Below the pieces are notes generated by a model. That model worked only from the letters and a program-made list of their open reading frames with translations, did not search any database and was not told the DNA's origin. 64,000 nucleotides of DNA from Mya arenaria (Eukaryota > Mollusca > Bivalvia > Myida > Myidae): NCBI RefSeq assembly GCF_026914265.1, contig NC_069136.1, positions 23,854,051 through 23,918,050 on the forward strand, written 5' to 3'. Each line of letters opens with the position of its first letter. Position 1 is the stretch's first letter. Of the stretch, positions 1 through 11,040 are shown piece after piece. The translations under genes were made by a program, and so were the position numbers.

Positions 1-2
1 CG

Positions 3-461
3 CCACCTATAAACAGTTCCAATCACGCAATTGTGAATACCTTTCTTGAAAACAATACCCGTTGTGTTCTACATAGACTCACATCGTGTAAAGAAGGTGA
101 CCTTTTCAATGTTCCTCAGGGTATCAATTTGTCAAAACAAGATATTATCATAGGATGTGAAACGAAACATTCATTTTCGCAAAAGTTGTACGCAAATGAA
201 ATTTTCAGCAACAAACTATGTGAGATATGTAACGGGGTATTCAACAGAAATGAAACTTCAAAACTCGTGCTACCCTCTAAAGGGAACACAGCGCTCGCCC
301 CATTCACGGTGTATCTCAACTACCGGGATATATCTGTTAATGGACTTAATGAAAGACACACACCAATCAACGCACCGTTAGTCTGTGATCAGGATTATAC
401 GGCAAGTGTCTATTTGTTTGCAAAATTTAGTGGTTTTTGTTTTAAAATGGCATTAATTTAA
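3..461 (+). CDS. Partial exon of an unrecognised extracellular protein
   Basis: The frame is open from the left edge of the window to a stop at 459-461, about 152 residues, so the true start lies outside. I do not recognise the product. It is rich in Cys (motif CEICNG) and has N-glycosylation sequons (NNT, NET), which suggests a secreted or extracellular domain. The Cys pattern loosely recalls the ectodomains of Methuselah-like GPCRs of molluscs, but this is a weak impression. It sits 1.8 kb upstream of the exon at 2225 on the same strand and could belong to the same gene; I could not find a donor site with matching phase, so the link is unproven. A chance or decayed frame cannot be excluded. 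Confidence 0.35.
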   Translation, partial: PPINSSNHAIVNTFLENNTRCVLHRLTSCKEGDLFNVPQGINLSKQDIIIGCETKHSFSQKLYANEIFSNKLCEICNGVFNRNETSKLVLPSKGNTALAPFTVYLNYRDISVNGLNERHTPINAPLVCDQDYTASVYLFAKFSGFCFKMALI

Positions 462-2224
462 ATTATTTAAATTATGTTAAATAGTAAAACGAAGCACGGC
501 TTAAATTATATAGTCATGTATTTACTAAATAGTTAGTTTTCATCCAAAAACTCGTGTTAATGTTCAAATTCGTTTCGACTCTCCAAATATTCCGATAACA
601 TACCAAACTTTGTAAATAGTTCAAGGACTAACGACCAACCCTTTGCTCCTTCTGGCATATTTGTTTTAGTATCACTTTTTTCTGATCAAATAAATATTTA
701 TGTTCGTAATGAATATTACTCGCCCCTCATTCTTTAATAAGTTTTAATTCAACTTCAAAATGATAATTCATTTTCGCTGCTGTGCGCTTTCTTTACTTTA
801 TATTTTTTATATAAATTTTGTATGTTGTATACGTTCAATAATGTAGGTTTTGCTATTTGTATGTTAACACTAATGTTGATTTTGATAGTTATATTTCGCT
901 AGTTGTATATGTAAAATAATGTAGATTTTGAATCTACCAATATATTTTATGTGTAATTTGGTGATTAAAATTTTGATTCCCCAAACATAAGTTTTGATAC
1001 AAGCTTTATATCAGCCTATTGGAATAATTAACTTCTGTCCCCTTTAATAGTATGGTTGTTAAAAAAGTACACAAAATAGGTTGATGCAAAAAAAAGTATT
1101 TTAATTTTTAATGTATTTTCACGTTTTACTCATGTGACTTAAATAATTCACCCAAGAAAATGCATATGATTTAGTTAAAGATTAAAGCTGCACTCCCACA
1201 GATGTACCGTTTTTACAACTTTTTTTGTCTTGGAAAGAGCAAATTTTTGCGTAAATATCTGCAAAACAATGATATAAGATTGCTGACAAAAGATCAGATC
1301 GCAGATTTTTATATTTCCGTTCGAAAATTAATGTTTTATGGCGTTACTAACGGTTTAAGAAAAATGCATAAAACATCAATTTTTGAACTTAAATATAAAG
1401 ATATGTGATCTGATTCTTTGTCAGCAGTCTTATATAACTGGTTTCCATGCATTTTCGCAAAAAATGGCCCGTTCTAAGACAAAAAATAAAGGAGTTGTCA
1501 AAACGTCCAATCTGTGAGAGTGCAGCTTTAAAACAATAAAAATTTATAGATGTTATTTTTAATTAATAGCTACGTTGGCGCAAATTCCCGAGTTAAAAGG
1601 CGACAAATTATCGCTAATATTGTTTTTATCTGCACCTAAATTAAATGCATTTTTGTTTTGATCATTAAGTGAAATGAGATAAACATGATAATAAAATAAA
1701 TATGCTTCAACATATAGTGCGCGCCTTTAGTAACTTAAAATAAAGTTACAATGCACAAAAGTACATAAAAGCTCACCATATTACTGCGGATTTTAGGACT
1801 GCCGGCCCATTCTGTGCCCAACAGGAAGGGTTAGGAATAAGGAAGGACATTGTCAGCACCTAAATAGCAGGACCAGGCTGTCAACTCCTTTGCATGTAAG
1901 TAAATATAGCAACTGCTTAGGTACTTTGCGGCTTGGACATTTATTTTAAGAATATATATTAGTATTAGTGCATGAACCAACGTCAACAATGACCGTTGGG
2001 TTATCAGCAAGGGGTGCTTAACCGCCTAAGTTTATTTCAAGAGATGTATCGTTACACCTAAATTACTTAAGAAACATATTTATCACCTTTTAGTGTCGCC
2101 TGACTTAATATGTGATACAAACTCAGCAACCACCTTTGAAATTGAAAAAATAAACTGTGCATGTCTAATATCATAAAATATCTGCCTGGAAAAAAATCTT
2201 GCTTTGACATTGATTTTGTTGCAG
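462..2224. other. Non-coding stretch
   Basis: AT-rich DNA without a recognisable exon apart from the MITE at 1192-1531. The last 130 bases resemble 5030-5667 (shared words such as TAGTGTCGCCTGACTTA near 2092 and 5031), so they are the intron flank duplicated with the exon at 2225. The acceptor TTGTTGCAG ends at 2224. Confidence 0.5.
1192..1531. mobile_element. Foldback MITE, family TTAAAGCTGCAC (copy 1)
   Basis: The ends are inverted: TTAAAGCTGCACTCCCACAG at the left and CTGTGAGAGTGCAGCTTTAA at the right. The inner halves also fold on each other (GCTGACAAAAGATCAGATC near 1281 against GATCTGATTCTTTGTCAGC near 1408). Related copies lie at 28321-28580, 34327-34680, 38465-38788, 39093-39444 and 62867-63241. 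It has no coding capacity. Confidence 0.75.
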
Positions 2225-3214
2225 ACCCTTTATGAGTACACCGTTTCCATTGAGCTGTCTCACACTCACAGGATTCCGTTTAGGGACTTCTTCGACTTGT
2301 GCAAAACTGACTGTCTGGAGTTATTGCGTTTCCCTAACAAAACAACAGCATCTGGACTTGAGGAATGGGAAATGATATATTTGGGTGCAGAATATGAATA
2401 CTACCTAGATCTGGAATATGAATATAACATAACTAAAGAAGCATTACTTCAAACGTTTATTGTTTTCCTTGGATACTCTGGCGATTCAACGGATTTTGAA
2501 CAACTTTTGGAAAATTGCCGGATACTGGCAGAAGGACAGTGGACGTTGGACCTAGGCGATTCAATGATATCCTTGCAAGCTGGTTTCTTTAAACCTATTG
2601 AGGTAGGACTAGAACAGTTAAGCGACAACGAATACTACGATGATCCTCGCCGCAAGCGATTTGCTGAAAGAGGAACTCGGGTAATGAAAGATGTCCGACG
2701 TGTAACACCTGATGAACTGGCCACGGCTGTTCCAATATGGGCTCTTAATAAAGATAGAATACCGCCAGAACTCGAGTACCAGAGACAGTTCGTTATATAT
2801 ATGCACCCATTCCTTAATTTGGATCATTCAAATATCGACTTTTATATTGAAGAACCCTATCTAACTCACATGTACTACAGAGCGGCTGGGAATCACTTCA
2901 CGGAAATGCACTTTTGTCAACAGGTATATCTGTTTGAAACCGAGTTCGAACTTATGTTTTCTGACAGTGTTCTGTTCTACAACAGACAGAATAAATATCT
3001 TTATTTAGGAGAATTTGAGTTGTATGAAAACGTTTTGTCTGGCAATGGTGCAAACATAGCAAGAGTTTGTTGGAATTCTACCAATTTCCATCTCCCCCAA
3101 CCACTTGATATGAAACTACCTTTAAATGCAACGTTATCGTCATTCATGGCGTCGGTATCGGAGACATATCTTCAAAGATTGATGTGTCCATTAATTCTTT
3201 ATCTTTACTTTTGA
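2225..3214 (+). CDS. Exon of unrecognised tandem-duplicated extracellular protein, copy 1
   Basis: An open frame of 329 codons plus stop begins right after a good acceptor (TTGATTTTGTTGCAG). I treat it as an exon in phase 0; an ATG seven codons upstream, at 2204, lies in the intron. The protein is rich in Tyr, Glu and Phe, with an acidic aromatic stretch YEYYLDLEYEYN. Sequons NKT, NIT, NST and NAT and scattered Cys fit an extracellular location. DDPRRKRF contains a furin-type R-x-K-R site, kept in both copies, so processing is plausible. The C-terminal part (CWNSTNF, then a hydrophobic end LMCPLILYLYF) recalls the membrane-proximal part of Methuselah-like GPCR ectodomains, but no seven-helix region follows. 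Copy 2 at 5668 is about 84 percent identical. The duplication with few disruptive changes suggests a real coding exon. Function unknown. Confidence 0.55.
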   Translation, partial: TLYEYTVSIELSHTHRIPFRDFFDLCKTDCLELLRFPNKTTASGLEEWEMIYLGAEYEYYLDLEYEYNITKEALLQTFIVFLGYSGDSTDFEQLLENCRILAEGQWTLDLGDSMISLQAGFFKPIEVGLEQLSDNEYYDDPRRKRFAERGTRVMKDVRRVTPDELATAVPIWALNKDRIPPELEYQRQFVIYMHPFLNLDHSNIDFYIEEPYLTHMYYRAAGNHFTEMHFCQQVYLFETEFELMFSDSVLFYNRQNKYLYLGEFELYENVLSGNGANIARVCWNSTNFHLPQPLDMKLPLNATLSSFMASVSETYLQRLMCPLILYLYF

Positions 3215-4347
3215 ATGACAGCACAATACGGATAAAAAGACAATTGTAGAAAGGACATACTAGTATAGAGCGGGATAATGATACACTAAACAGTTATGTA
3301 TTAAAGGATTGCTAAAACACTTTCTATATTCGTATTCATTAAAAGAAATACTTGAAGAAGGCTTTATTTTTCAATTGTTACTAATATCATTTCCGTTGTT
3401 ACAAATATCATTAACAATAATATCAAACCTGAAGATCTTGGCTGAAAATGGAACACTATTTCATTACAATATTACTGTATTTCTTTTTAAATATGTATGA
3501 ATGTATGTTTTGTTCAGCTTTGCTATGTCTTTTATAAATGCAGATATGCCAACACATTTTGAACATTCTTTTGTTGTTCCTGCTTATGTTTAGGACAATC
3601 TTCATTGTTTGATTTTCGAGTAATTTTATATGTCATAAAGTAGTCGGTGTATCGTTTGGTTACTGTCCGGGCTGTCATAAAGTAGTCTGTGTATCGTTTG
3701 GTTATGTCATAAAGTAGTCTGTGTATCGTTTGGTTACTGTCCGGGCTGTCATAAAGTAGTCTGTGTATCGTTTGGTTATGTCATAAAGTAGTCTGTGTAT
3801 CGTTTGGTTACTGTCCGGGCTGTCATAAAGTAGTCTGTGTATCGTTTGGTTACTGTCCGGGCTGTCATAAAGTAGTCTGTGTATCGTTTGGTTATGTCAT
3901 AAAGTAGTCTGTGTATCGTTTGGTTACTGCCCGGGCTGTCATAAAGTAGTCTGTGTACCGTTTGGTTATGTCATAAAGTAGTCTGTGTATCGTTTGGTTA
4001 CTGTCCGGGCTGTTATTTTGGTATACCTTCTACAAGTATCTCTCAGTGTATAACGACTATGCACGAATGTTCACCAAATAAAATCGCCGCCGCGCTGATT
4101 AGACTGAAGTAACTTCCTTAATGATCAAGATTACACTTAGTTGAAAGTCAATGCCATATGTCGTATACATGCAGTATTGTTTTCATGCATGTTGCAAATT
4201 TAAGATTATTAATTAGGCATAATTGCTCTACACGTGAAGACGATTTGCGGAAAGGCGCGCGCAAGACCAAGGTTCCTTCCTCAAAGGTTGATATCAAACT
4301 TAGAGGTTACGTTAAATTATAAAATTGCACTGTGTATGGTTGAATCT
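3215..4347. other. Non-coding stretch with tandem repeat
   Basis: I see no gene. The only clear structure is the tandem array at 3631-4012. The short frame at 3309-3500 is low-complexity and has no support. Confidence 0.5.
3631..4012. repeat. Tandem array of GTCATAAAGTAGTC units
   Basis: About ten units share GTCATAAAGTAGTCTGTGTA and CGTTTGGTTA. Long units (about 42 bp, ending ACTGTCCGGGCT) and short units (about 32 bp) occur in the order L S L S L L S L S L. Units are nearly identical, so the array is young or homogenised. Confidence 0.85.
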
Positions 4348-4816
4348 CAGCGTGTATAAACCACGTGATAAATTACGTCATAAATGCTACGACGCAAGGC
4401 AATATTTTGCTTCAAATGAAGATTTTAAACAAAGATAACTTTACTATTTCTTCACCATTTAAAATTAAACATAGCACAGTCTACTCCGTTTACGGGGCCC
4501 AGGCTTCAGTTGAGAGTTTAGTTTCTGACAACACTTCTACAAACCTTTTTACAATACCACCGAATGATGGAGAACTGTCAACACATTAATTTGGAAACAG
4601 GTTTGTCAAAGTATTTGTTGAAACTAATCACCTCATCAAACTCCGGTACTATAATAAATGTGGGGCTCTTCATGACGCATAGACTGCCCTTTGTTTCAGT
4701 TTAAAATGGTGAAGAAAAAGAATAGAAATCTTTGTTTAAATTCATTATTCGAAGCGAAATGTTGCCTTCCGACGTAGCATTTATGATGTAATTTATCACG
4801 TGGTATACACACGCTG
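4348..4816. mobile_element. MITE, family CAGTGTGTGTATACC (copy 1)
   Basis: Terminal inverted repeats of about 50 bp: CAGCGTGTATAAACCACGTG at the left, CACGTGGTATACACACGCTG at the right, with TTACGTCATAAATGCTACG inside. The flanking pentamers AATCT and TATCT match at four of five bases. Better copies with perfect 5-bp duplications are at 16496-16981 and 23335-23813. Non-coding. Confidence 0.8.
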
Positions 4817-5059
4817 TATCTTGGCTGTCAAATTTCAACGTTTATCGTGCAAAAGTCATTCGGCACAGAAGAGCGTACAAATATATTACAAACGTGATAG
4901 ATAGTGACAACGACATGTAATGATTTCCAAACTAAACGTCAATAAACTACTTTTTACTTCTTCGAATGCATAATATATAAACATTGCTGCGTTACGTATG
5001 ATCAAGGTATTTGTACTATACACCTTGTAGTGTCGCCTGACTTATTTGATACAAACTAA

Positions 5060-5576
5060 GGGCGTTTTTGTTGATACCAAACCAGTTTCAGTTTTGGTTT
5101 CAATGGTTTCAGCAGTTGCGAAACCGGTTATGATAGTTTTGCTTGAAGTAACAAATGCATGGTTTTGTGTACATTTTCAACATCATGGCGGAGCGACTGT
5201 AGCTACTGAGCTACACAATTACTAATATAACCCTTTTCATTCAGCTCATATTTCCACTGTAAGGCATTGTTATCAAAACGATTGAGTTTCAACAAACGAG
5301 GTTGATCACTATCCGCCTTGTTGTTTCCGAAGTAAACTAGTTTTCGGATGGAACAAACCGATAAAACCGCCTCCGGTAGGGGTTTCGATAGTTTCAACAA
5401 CCGGTTTCGGTTTTGGTTAAAAACGATTGAAACCGGTTTTGGTTAAAAACGATTGAAACCGGTTTTGGTTAAAAACGATTGAAACTGGTTTTGGATTTAT
5501 TTGAAACTGTTACAACAATTACATAGTTCGTGAAACCGATATAAAACCGAAACCAGTTTATTACCAACAAAAACGC
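5060..5576. mobile_element. MITE, family GGGCGTTTTTGTTG (copy 1)
   Basis: The ends GGGCGTTTTTGTTGATACC and TTACCAACAAAAACGC are inverted repeats. The interior is rich in AAACCGGTTT words, with three tandem copies of GAAACCGGTTTTGGTTAAAA near 5400-5490. It lies in the duplicated intron flank of copy 2 of the unknown exon and is missing at the matching place near 2130 of copy 1, so it inserted after that duplication. A second copy is at 44843-45641. Confidence 0.7.
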
Positions 5577-5667
5577 AACGGTCTCTTAATACAAAAACTG
5601 TACATTCTTATATTATAAAACATCTGCCATGAAAAACAATCAGGCGTTGACATTGATTTCGTTACAG

Positions 5668-6516
5668 GAATTGTTTAAGTACACCATATCCATTGAGCTG
5701 TCTCACACTCACAGGATTCCATTTAGGGACATCTTCGACTTCTGCAAAACTGATTGTCTGGAGTTATTGCGTTTCCCGAACAAAACAACACCATCTGGAC
5801 TACAGGAATGGGAAATAATATATTTGGGTGCAGAATATGAATACTACCTAGATCTGGAATATGAATATAACATAACTAGAGAAGCATACCTTCGAACGTT
5901 TATTGTTTTCCTTGGATACTCTGGCGATTCCACGGATTTGGAACGACTTTTGGGAAATTGCCGAATCCTGGCAGAAGGACAGTGGACGTTGGTTCTAGGC
6001 AATTCTTTGATATCCTTGCAAGCTGGATTCTTTAAGCCTATTGAGGTAGGACTAGAACAGTTAAGCGACAACTTCGATGATCCCCGCCGCAAGCGATTTG
6101 TGAAAAGAGAAACTTGGGTAATGAAAGATGGCCGGCGTATAATATCCGACGAACTGGCCAAAGCTGTTCCAACATGGGCTCTTAATGAAGTAAACATACT
6201 GCCAGAACTCGACTACCAGAGCCAGTTCGTTATATATATGCACCAATTCCTTAATTTGGATCATTCAAATATCGACTTTTATATTGAAGAAACCTATCTA
6301 ACTCACATGTACTACAGAGCGGCTGGGAATCACTTCACGGAAATGTACTTTTGTGAACAGATTTATCTGTTTGAAACAGAGTTCGAGCTCACGTTTTCTG
6401 ACAGTGTTCTGTATTACAAGAGACAGAATAAATATCTATATTTAGGAGAATTTGAGTTGTACGAAATCCGAGACTGGAGGCCGCAGATTACGTTTATCGA
6501 TTCATCAACTATTTAA
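5668..6516 (+). pseudogene. Copy 2 of unrecognised exon, truncated and fused to hydrolase DNA
   Basis: The exon opens after the acceptor TTGATTTCGTTACAG and follows copy 1 (2225-3214) at about 84 percent amino-acid identity, including the furin-like RRKR and the YEYYLDLEYEYN stretch, through LGEFELYE. At about 6468 the homology stops within a codon or two. The DNA then continues as the last part of exon 2 of the GH128-like gene B (TCCGAGACTGGAGGCCGCAG), read in a foreign frame for about 16 residues to a stop. The last 60 or so residues of copy 1 are therefore missing. The frame is open throughout, so a chimeric protein could be made, but the junction looks like a duplication breakpoint and I call it a broken copy. 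Confidence 0.6.
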
Positions 6517-7212
6517 ATACGGCGTTTTCTTGTAACTTATGCTGGCTTATCGAGACGTTCATTCTCACTTCTGATATCATAATATTTTTGAACGCGGTAA
6601 CAGGGACATACCTAGGGTATTTTAAACTGTACACCCGTACACTCTTGTGCTTGGTGTCGACAAGTGAAGGTCTTTCTTTACTTAGGTCACAATATGTTAT
6701 ATGGATGGAAGCGCGGGTGTCCCTTGAATTGTTTTTGAAGGAAACAGTTATAAAGCCATTTCAAGTATTATGTACTCTAATATTCAGTCAGATAAAGTCC
6801 AAATTTAACCAATGAAAATAATATATAATAAGTGTAATGTATAAACAGTTATCACACCTAAATACTTCTATATAACTTTTGAAGCGTGTGCCATTTCAAT
6901 GAAGCTTCATTTATACGCCCGAGCGTACTGGAGTATGTCTCGGTACGCCCCTGGGTAAATGCATACGAGATTAGTCATATACTGCAGTTGTAACAGTCAT
7001 ATTCAGGATTCATATTTGTTTCATGTATTTATGTTTATTTTCCTGTCTTAGATACTCGTTGTTCTTGGCCCGTATGCTGCGAATCTTTGGGGGGGGGGGA
7101 CTTCATGGACACCTCTGCTGCACTTCTACACAACGAAATCTCGACACTGACCAGACTCGGTCATTTCTACAACGACTTCCAGCCAAGTGACCACGCAAGC
7201 ATCGGTGGATGA
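6468..7212 (+). pseudogene. 3' fragment of a GH128-like gene (end of exon 2, intron, exon 3)
   Basis: From 6468 the sequence matches gene B: the last 25 or so bases of exon 2, the second intron, an acceptor TCTTAG and exon 3 at 7052-7212. The exon would encode a protein end like YSLFLARMLRIFGG, but a run of ten G (near 7090) shifts the frame, because the gene B version has GGCGGGGGC there. The exon is 161 bp against 157 in gene B. Exon 1 and most of exon 2 are absent. It is a dead fragment brought in with the left arm of the inverted duplication. Confidence 0.8.
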
Positions 7213-7382
7213 ACATTTATATATTTATTGTTAAATCATTGGACAGGTAATAAATGAATATGGAATATGGAATCATGGTCTAACGTGAAATGACCTTACA
7301 TTAAAATCTCGCAAATATGACGTCAGCAGTGTGCTTCTTACACATTTTGCAATTCACGCCACTTCATATTTTTGAGAATTAT

Positions 7383-7550
7383 TTAAGAAATGAATTGCGG
7401 GGTTGATGTCATTATCGGGGTATGAACGCAATTGGGTTGGTCAATGTGTGTGGAGTCCGAAGGACTCCACGCGTACTTTGACCAACCCAATTGCGTTCAT
7501 ATCCCCGATAATGACACCAACCCCGCAATTCATTTCTTATATTTACACCA
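7383..7550. repeat. Near-perfect long palindrome
   Basis: AAATGAATTGCGGGGTTGAT on the left is answered by CCCCGCAATTCATTT on the right, with the centre at GGAGTCCGAAGGACTCC (about 7452-7468). Stems of roughly 75 bp pair almost fully. Related but diverged sequence lies at 18855-19165 (ATTCGGACTCCACACACTTT, GCAATTTATTCCTTAAAT), and TTGCGTTCATCGATTGATGAACGCAA near 7940 adds a second small hairpin, so this is probably a foldback transposable element spanning up to about 7990. Confidence 0.75.
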
Positions 7551-9299
7551 ATAGTTCATTATTTCATTCAAGAATTGTTTAAAAAATACTTCATTTCATT
7601 TAAGAAAACCTTTCGTTCTTACCCAGTAATTCGTTCTTACCCATTCTGTAAATAGAACGACCCGACTATAACCGGAAGCATTTTTTTTCAAATGACGTCA
7701 CAATAACGCGGGAAAAGATCAACCACTTGAAATCACTTTAAAACGTAAAATTGAAACACTTCTGGTACCAATATATTTAAAATATAATAAACTAACAATT
7801 TTAAAAATGTTGATCCATATTTAAATGTTGATCTATATTTTACGGGACCTGCAGACACAATACAACCAATAACAACATCAATAGCTTTCATGTATATTGT
7901 TATGCAATGAATTACGATCCGAACATATCCGAAGATGTTGCGTTCATCGATTGATGAACGCAATTGCCGAAAGGCAGTTCATTTAAGGAATGGAAGTTGA
8001 GGTGTAAATATTATGTAATGAAAACAGTGAGGTGTTTTCCCCAGTTCTGCTGGCAGAAAGTTGTAATCTTACTCGCGTATACACCATTTGTGAACAGATG
8101 TGAACAGCTGCATTACTTTACACATATAGAAGTTATGAATAACAACATTTAATTTGTTTGTTAAAGGCATTGCTTCATACTAATTTGTTTAAGCTGGATT
8201 GTAATTGAAGCTGACAGTTTATTAAATCACGCTCGAGTCCGTATCCTGGGTAGAAATTATTACCGTGTCCCTTTTGAGGGGCCATGAAAATGTTCCCATG
8301 TGTGGATCTAACCCACAACAAATTAGGTGAGAAGCGAGCACCATACGTTTAAACTACTCTCACTCTTGTTATAGGCATTTTACATTATATTAGAAATAGA
8401 TGTTGCACCATCTTAACATCGCAACATCACGTTTTCCTTATCGTAGTAACGTACTGTCGCGTTATCATTAACGTACTGTTGCGTTATCATTATCGTACTG
8501 TCACGTTTTCATCATCGAACCATATCACCTGAAGTGCTCACATTGTATGCACTATACTGTTAGTGATCACGAGTGAATTTAAAATGATCTAGCTAATCGG
8601 ACTACATGATATAAATAACGGACCTATTCAGTAATTGAAGTCAATAATGTATGATAATAAGATATTCTTAAATTACATACCAACATAACATATTCCTCTC
8701 ACAACTACTCTACAATCACAACTACTTTACATCATACTTGTCACTTTAACCACTTAATACGAAGTATTTTCTTAAAAAACAACTGCATTATTAAAATTGC
8801 ACCAAAATACATACATTTATTGATTTTACTAAATGAGGATGTCAATGGGAATAACTCTCTTAATTGGCTGGTCAAAGTCAATGATAATATATTTGTTTAG
8901 AAATCTATAGTTATCGAACTTTATTATTAACTTAGTAAAGTAGTTTTAATTTCAAGATTGTAGAAACATTCACAAATATAGTCTTGGAGTAGATATGATG
9001 AAAATTGTATTATTATATAATCTGTATTTGCTAGCGATTTTAAACAGTATAAAGAGTTGAAAAAATAAAGAAAAGTACATTTTTTTAGTAATATTTACCA
9101 TCTTGTCAGCATTTTTGCCAACTGTCAACCCCCGGGTCAAAAGACCGGGACCCATGACGCGCGCACATCCTTTTTTGTCATAAATAGCGACCACGCATCA
9201 GCTAATACCAAATTCATAGCTTATGTAAGAAGAGACACTGTTTACAGATCACAGTGACAGGACGACTACTTTGCTTTTCAGATTTCAGTTGTGAAAAAA

Positions 9300-9445
9300 A
9301 TGACTATGAAAGCGATTGTGTTCATATTCTTTGCGTTTATGTTTTCGCTCTATCGTTCACAACCTTCTGCAAAGCGAGGAATTTCTGCTTGGCCTCCAAA
9401 TATGAAATGTGATGTTTTCGTTGTTCTAAACAACATGACATGGTG
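9300..9445 (+). pseudogene. Orphan copy of GH128 gene A exon 1 with a ruined splice donor
   Basis: The frame begins ATGACTATGAAAGCG and encodes a signal peptide (MTMKAIVFIFFAFMFSLYRS) followed by GISAWPPNMKCDVFVVLNNM, almost the same as exon 1 of gene A at 25259-25404. At the 3' end the intact exon reads TGGTG then GTGAGT. Here it reads TGGTG then TTGAGT, so the obligatory GT is lost. No exon 2 follows downstream on this strand. It is carried by the left arm of the inverted duplication together with part of intron 1. I judge it non-functional. Confidence 0.8.
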
Positions 9446-9524
9446 TTGAGTAAATGTTGTATTAACATTTTAGTGCCGGGTCCTTACTCAGTAAAGGATC
9501 ATTGGATCCTTTTATAAAAGAGAC

Positions 9525-9785
9525 TCGCTCATATCTTTTTAAATGTAATGTTTTGTATTACGAAATGAAGTGTTGCAAATCTTTACGAGTGTAAAAACTA
9601 AGATACTGACGGCAGGAAACTTTCAAAAAAAAAAATATGCTGAAATGTTGTCTTTGAAACCCACGTATTTAAATATCGTTGGTAACGCGATTCGTGTATT
9701 TTTTCTGCAATATCGTTATCAAAGAATAAGGTTGTTATTAGGGTTTTTCAGATGCATTACCGGGAAAAAAACGGTGCCAAAACAT
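9525..9785 (+). mobile_element. AAAGGGACTCG element, internally deleted copy
   Basis: It starts AAAGAGACTCGCTCATATC and ends ATGCATTACCGGGAAA. It aligns with the reverse complement of 24485-24925 but lacks the middle 160 bp or so that hold the tRNA-like promoter in that copy. It lies at the corresponding place in the left arm, so one copy was present before the inverted duplication. Confidence 0.55.
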
Positions 9786-9870
9786 AAACGAGTCGCTTTA
9801 AGGATCGCATTGAACGGGTTTTATAGTGCATTTAGCACTTTATATGAGGTTATCGCCCTTGGTTAGTGGC

Positions 9871-10334
<464 letters not shown>

Positions 10335-10544
10335 CGTTTTCACTTGCTTTTACTTGAATGACAACTGTGATATAATAAAAGAATATTGAGTTGAGTTGAG
10401 TTGAGTATACTCTATTTCAACGGGATTTTATCATTGATAATACAATGCTGTTTGAATTGGCGAATTTAGTTAATCACTTTTACATTATTTCATAACTTAC
10501 GGTGACGTAGGCTCAATGATTTCAACAATCTTAAATCTGTATAA

Positions 10545-10800
10545 AGTTGTGGCTAGCACAAGCGGATTTAGGGGGGGGGGGGGTGAGTGCATCCGGCGCC
10601 ACCCACTAAAAACTCCCAAGTTTACTTTTTTATTTTAATAGGGGAGAACAGAGAAATAACATACGCTCAAAATGCACCATTCCGCACCAAAAATATATTC
10701 GGGGGAGAACCCAAACCCCAGGCCATAACTTTCAACCAAAACAGTTTCTTTTTTTGAGGGAGGGGAGAAGTCAAAAGGTTACGCCCCTAAGTTACGGCCC
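10545..10800. mobile_element. GC-rich dispersed element (GGATTTAGGGGGGG family)
   Basis: It contains GCACAAGCGGATTTAGGGGG, GTGCATCCGGCGCCACCC and, at the other end, GTCAAAAGGTTACGCCCCTA. The same pieces, in the other orientation, are at 22165-22425; shorter relatives occur at 15800-15935 and 63730-63850. Non-coding and non-autonomous. Confidence 0.55.
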
Positions 10801-11040
10801 ATCATCATCAGCAGTAGCAGGGGCAGCAGCAGCTGCAGCCTCATTTTCATCCTCCTCCTCATCATCATCATTATCATCGTCATCCTCATTCTCATCCTCG
10901 TCATCATCGCCGTCGCCGTCATCATCGTCCTCGTCGTCGACGTTGTCTTTGTCGTCATCGTCGTCGTCGCCCTCCTCCTCCTCCTCCTCCTCCTCCTCCC
11001 TCTCCTCCTCCTCATAATTATCATCATCAACAGCATCATT
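10798..11040. repeat. Trinucleotide tract (TCA/TCG/TCC)n
   Basis: A run of TCA, TCG, TCC and CAG triplets is open in several frames, which produces spurious Ser-rich and Arg-rich frames. The inverted partner in the right arm is the short CTG/ATG tract at about 21925-22000, so the tract has expanded or contracted since the duplication. Confidence 0.9.

Noticed and set aside
10754-11039. Ser-rich and Arg-rich open frames on both strands
   Set aside because: They are translations of a trinucleotide microsatellite, with no splice or start context.
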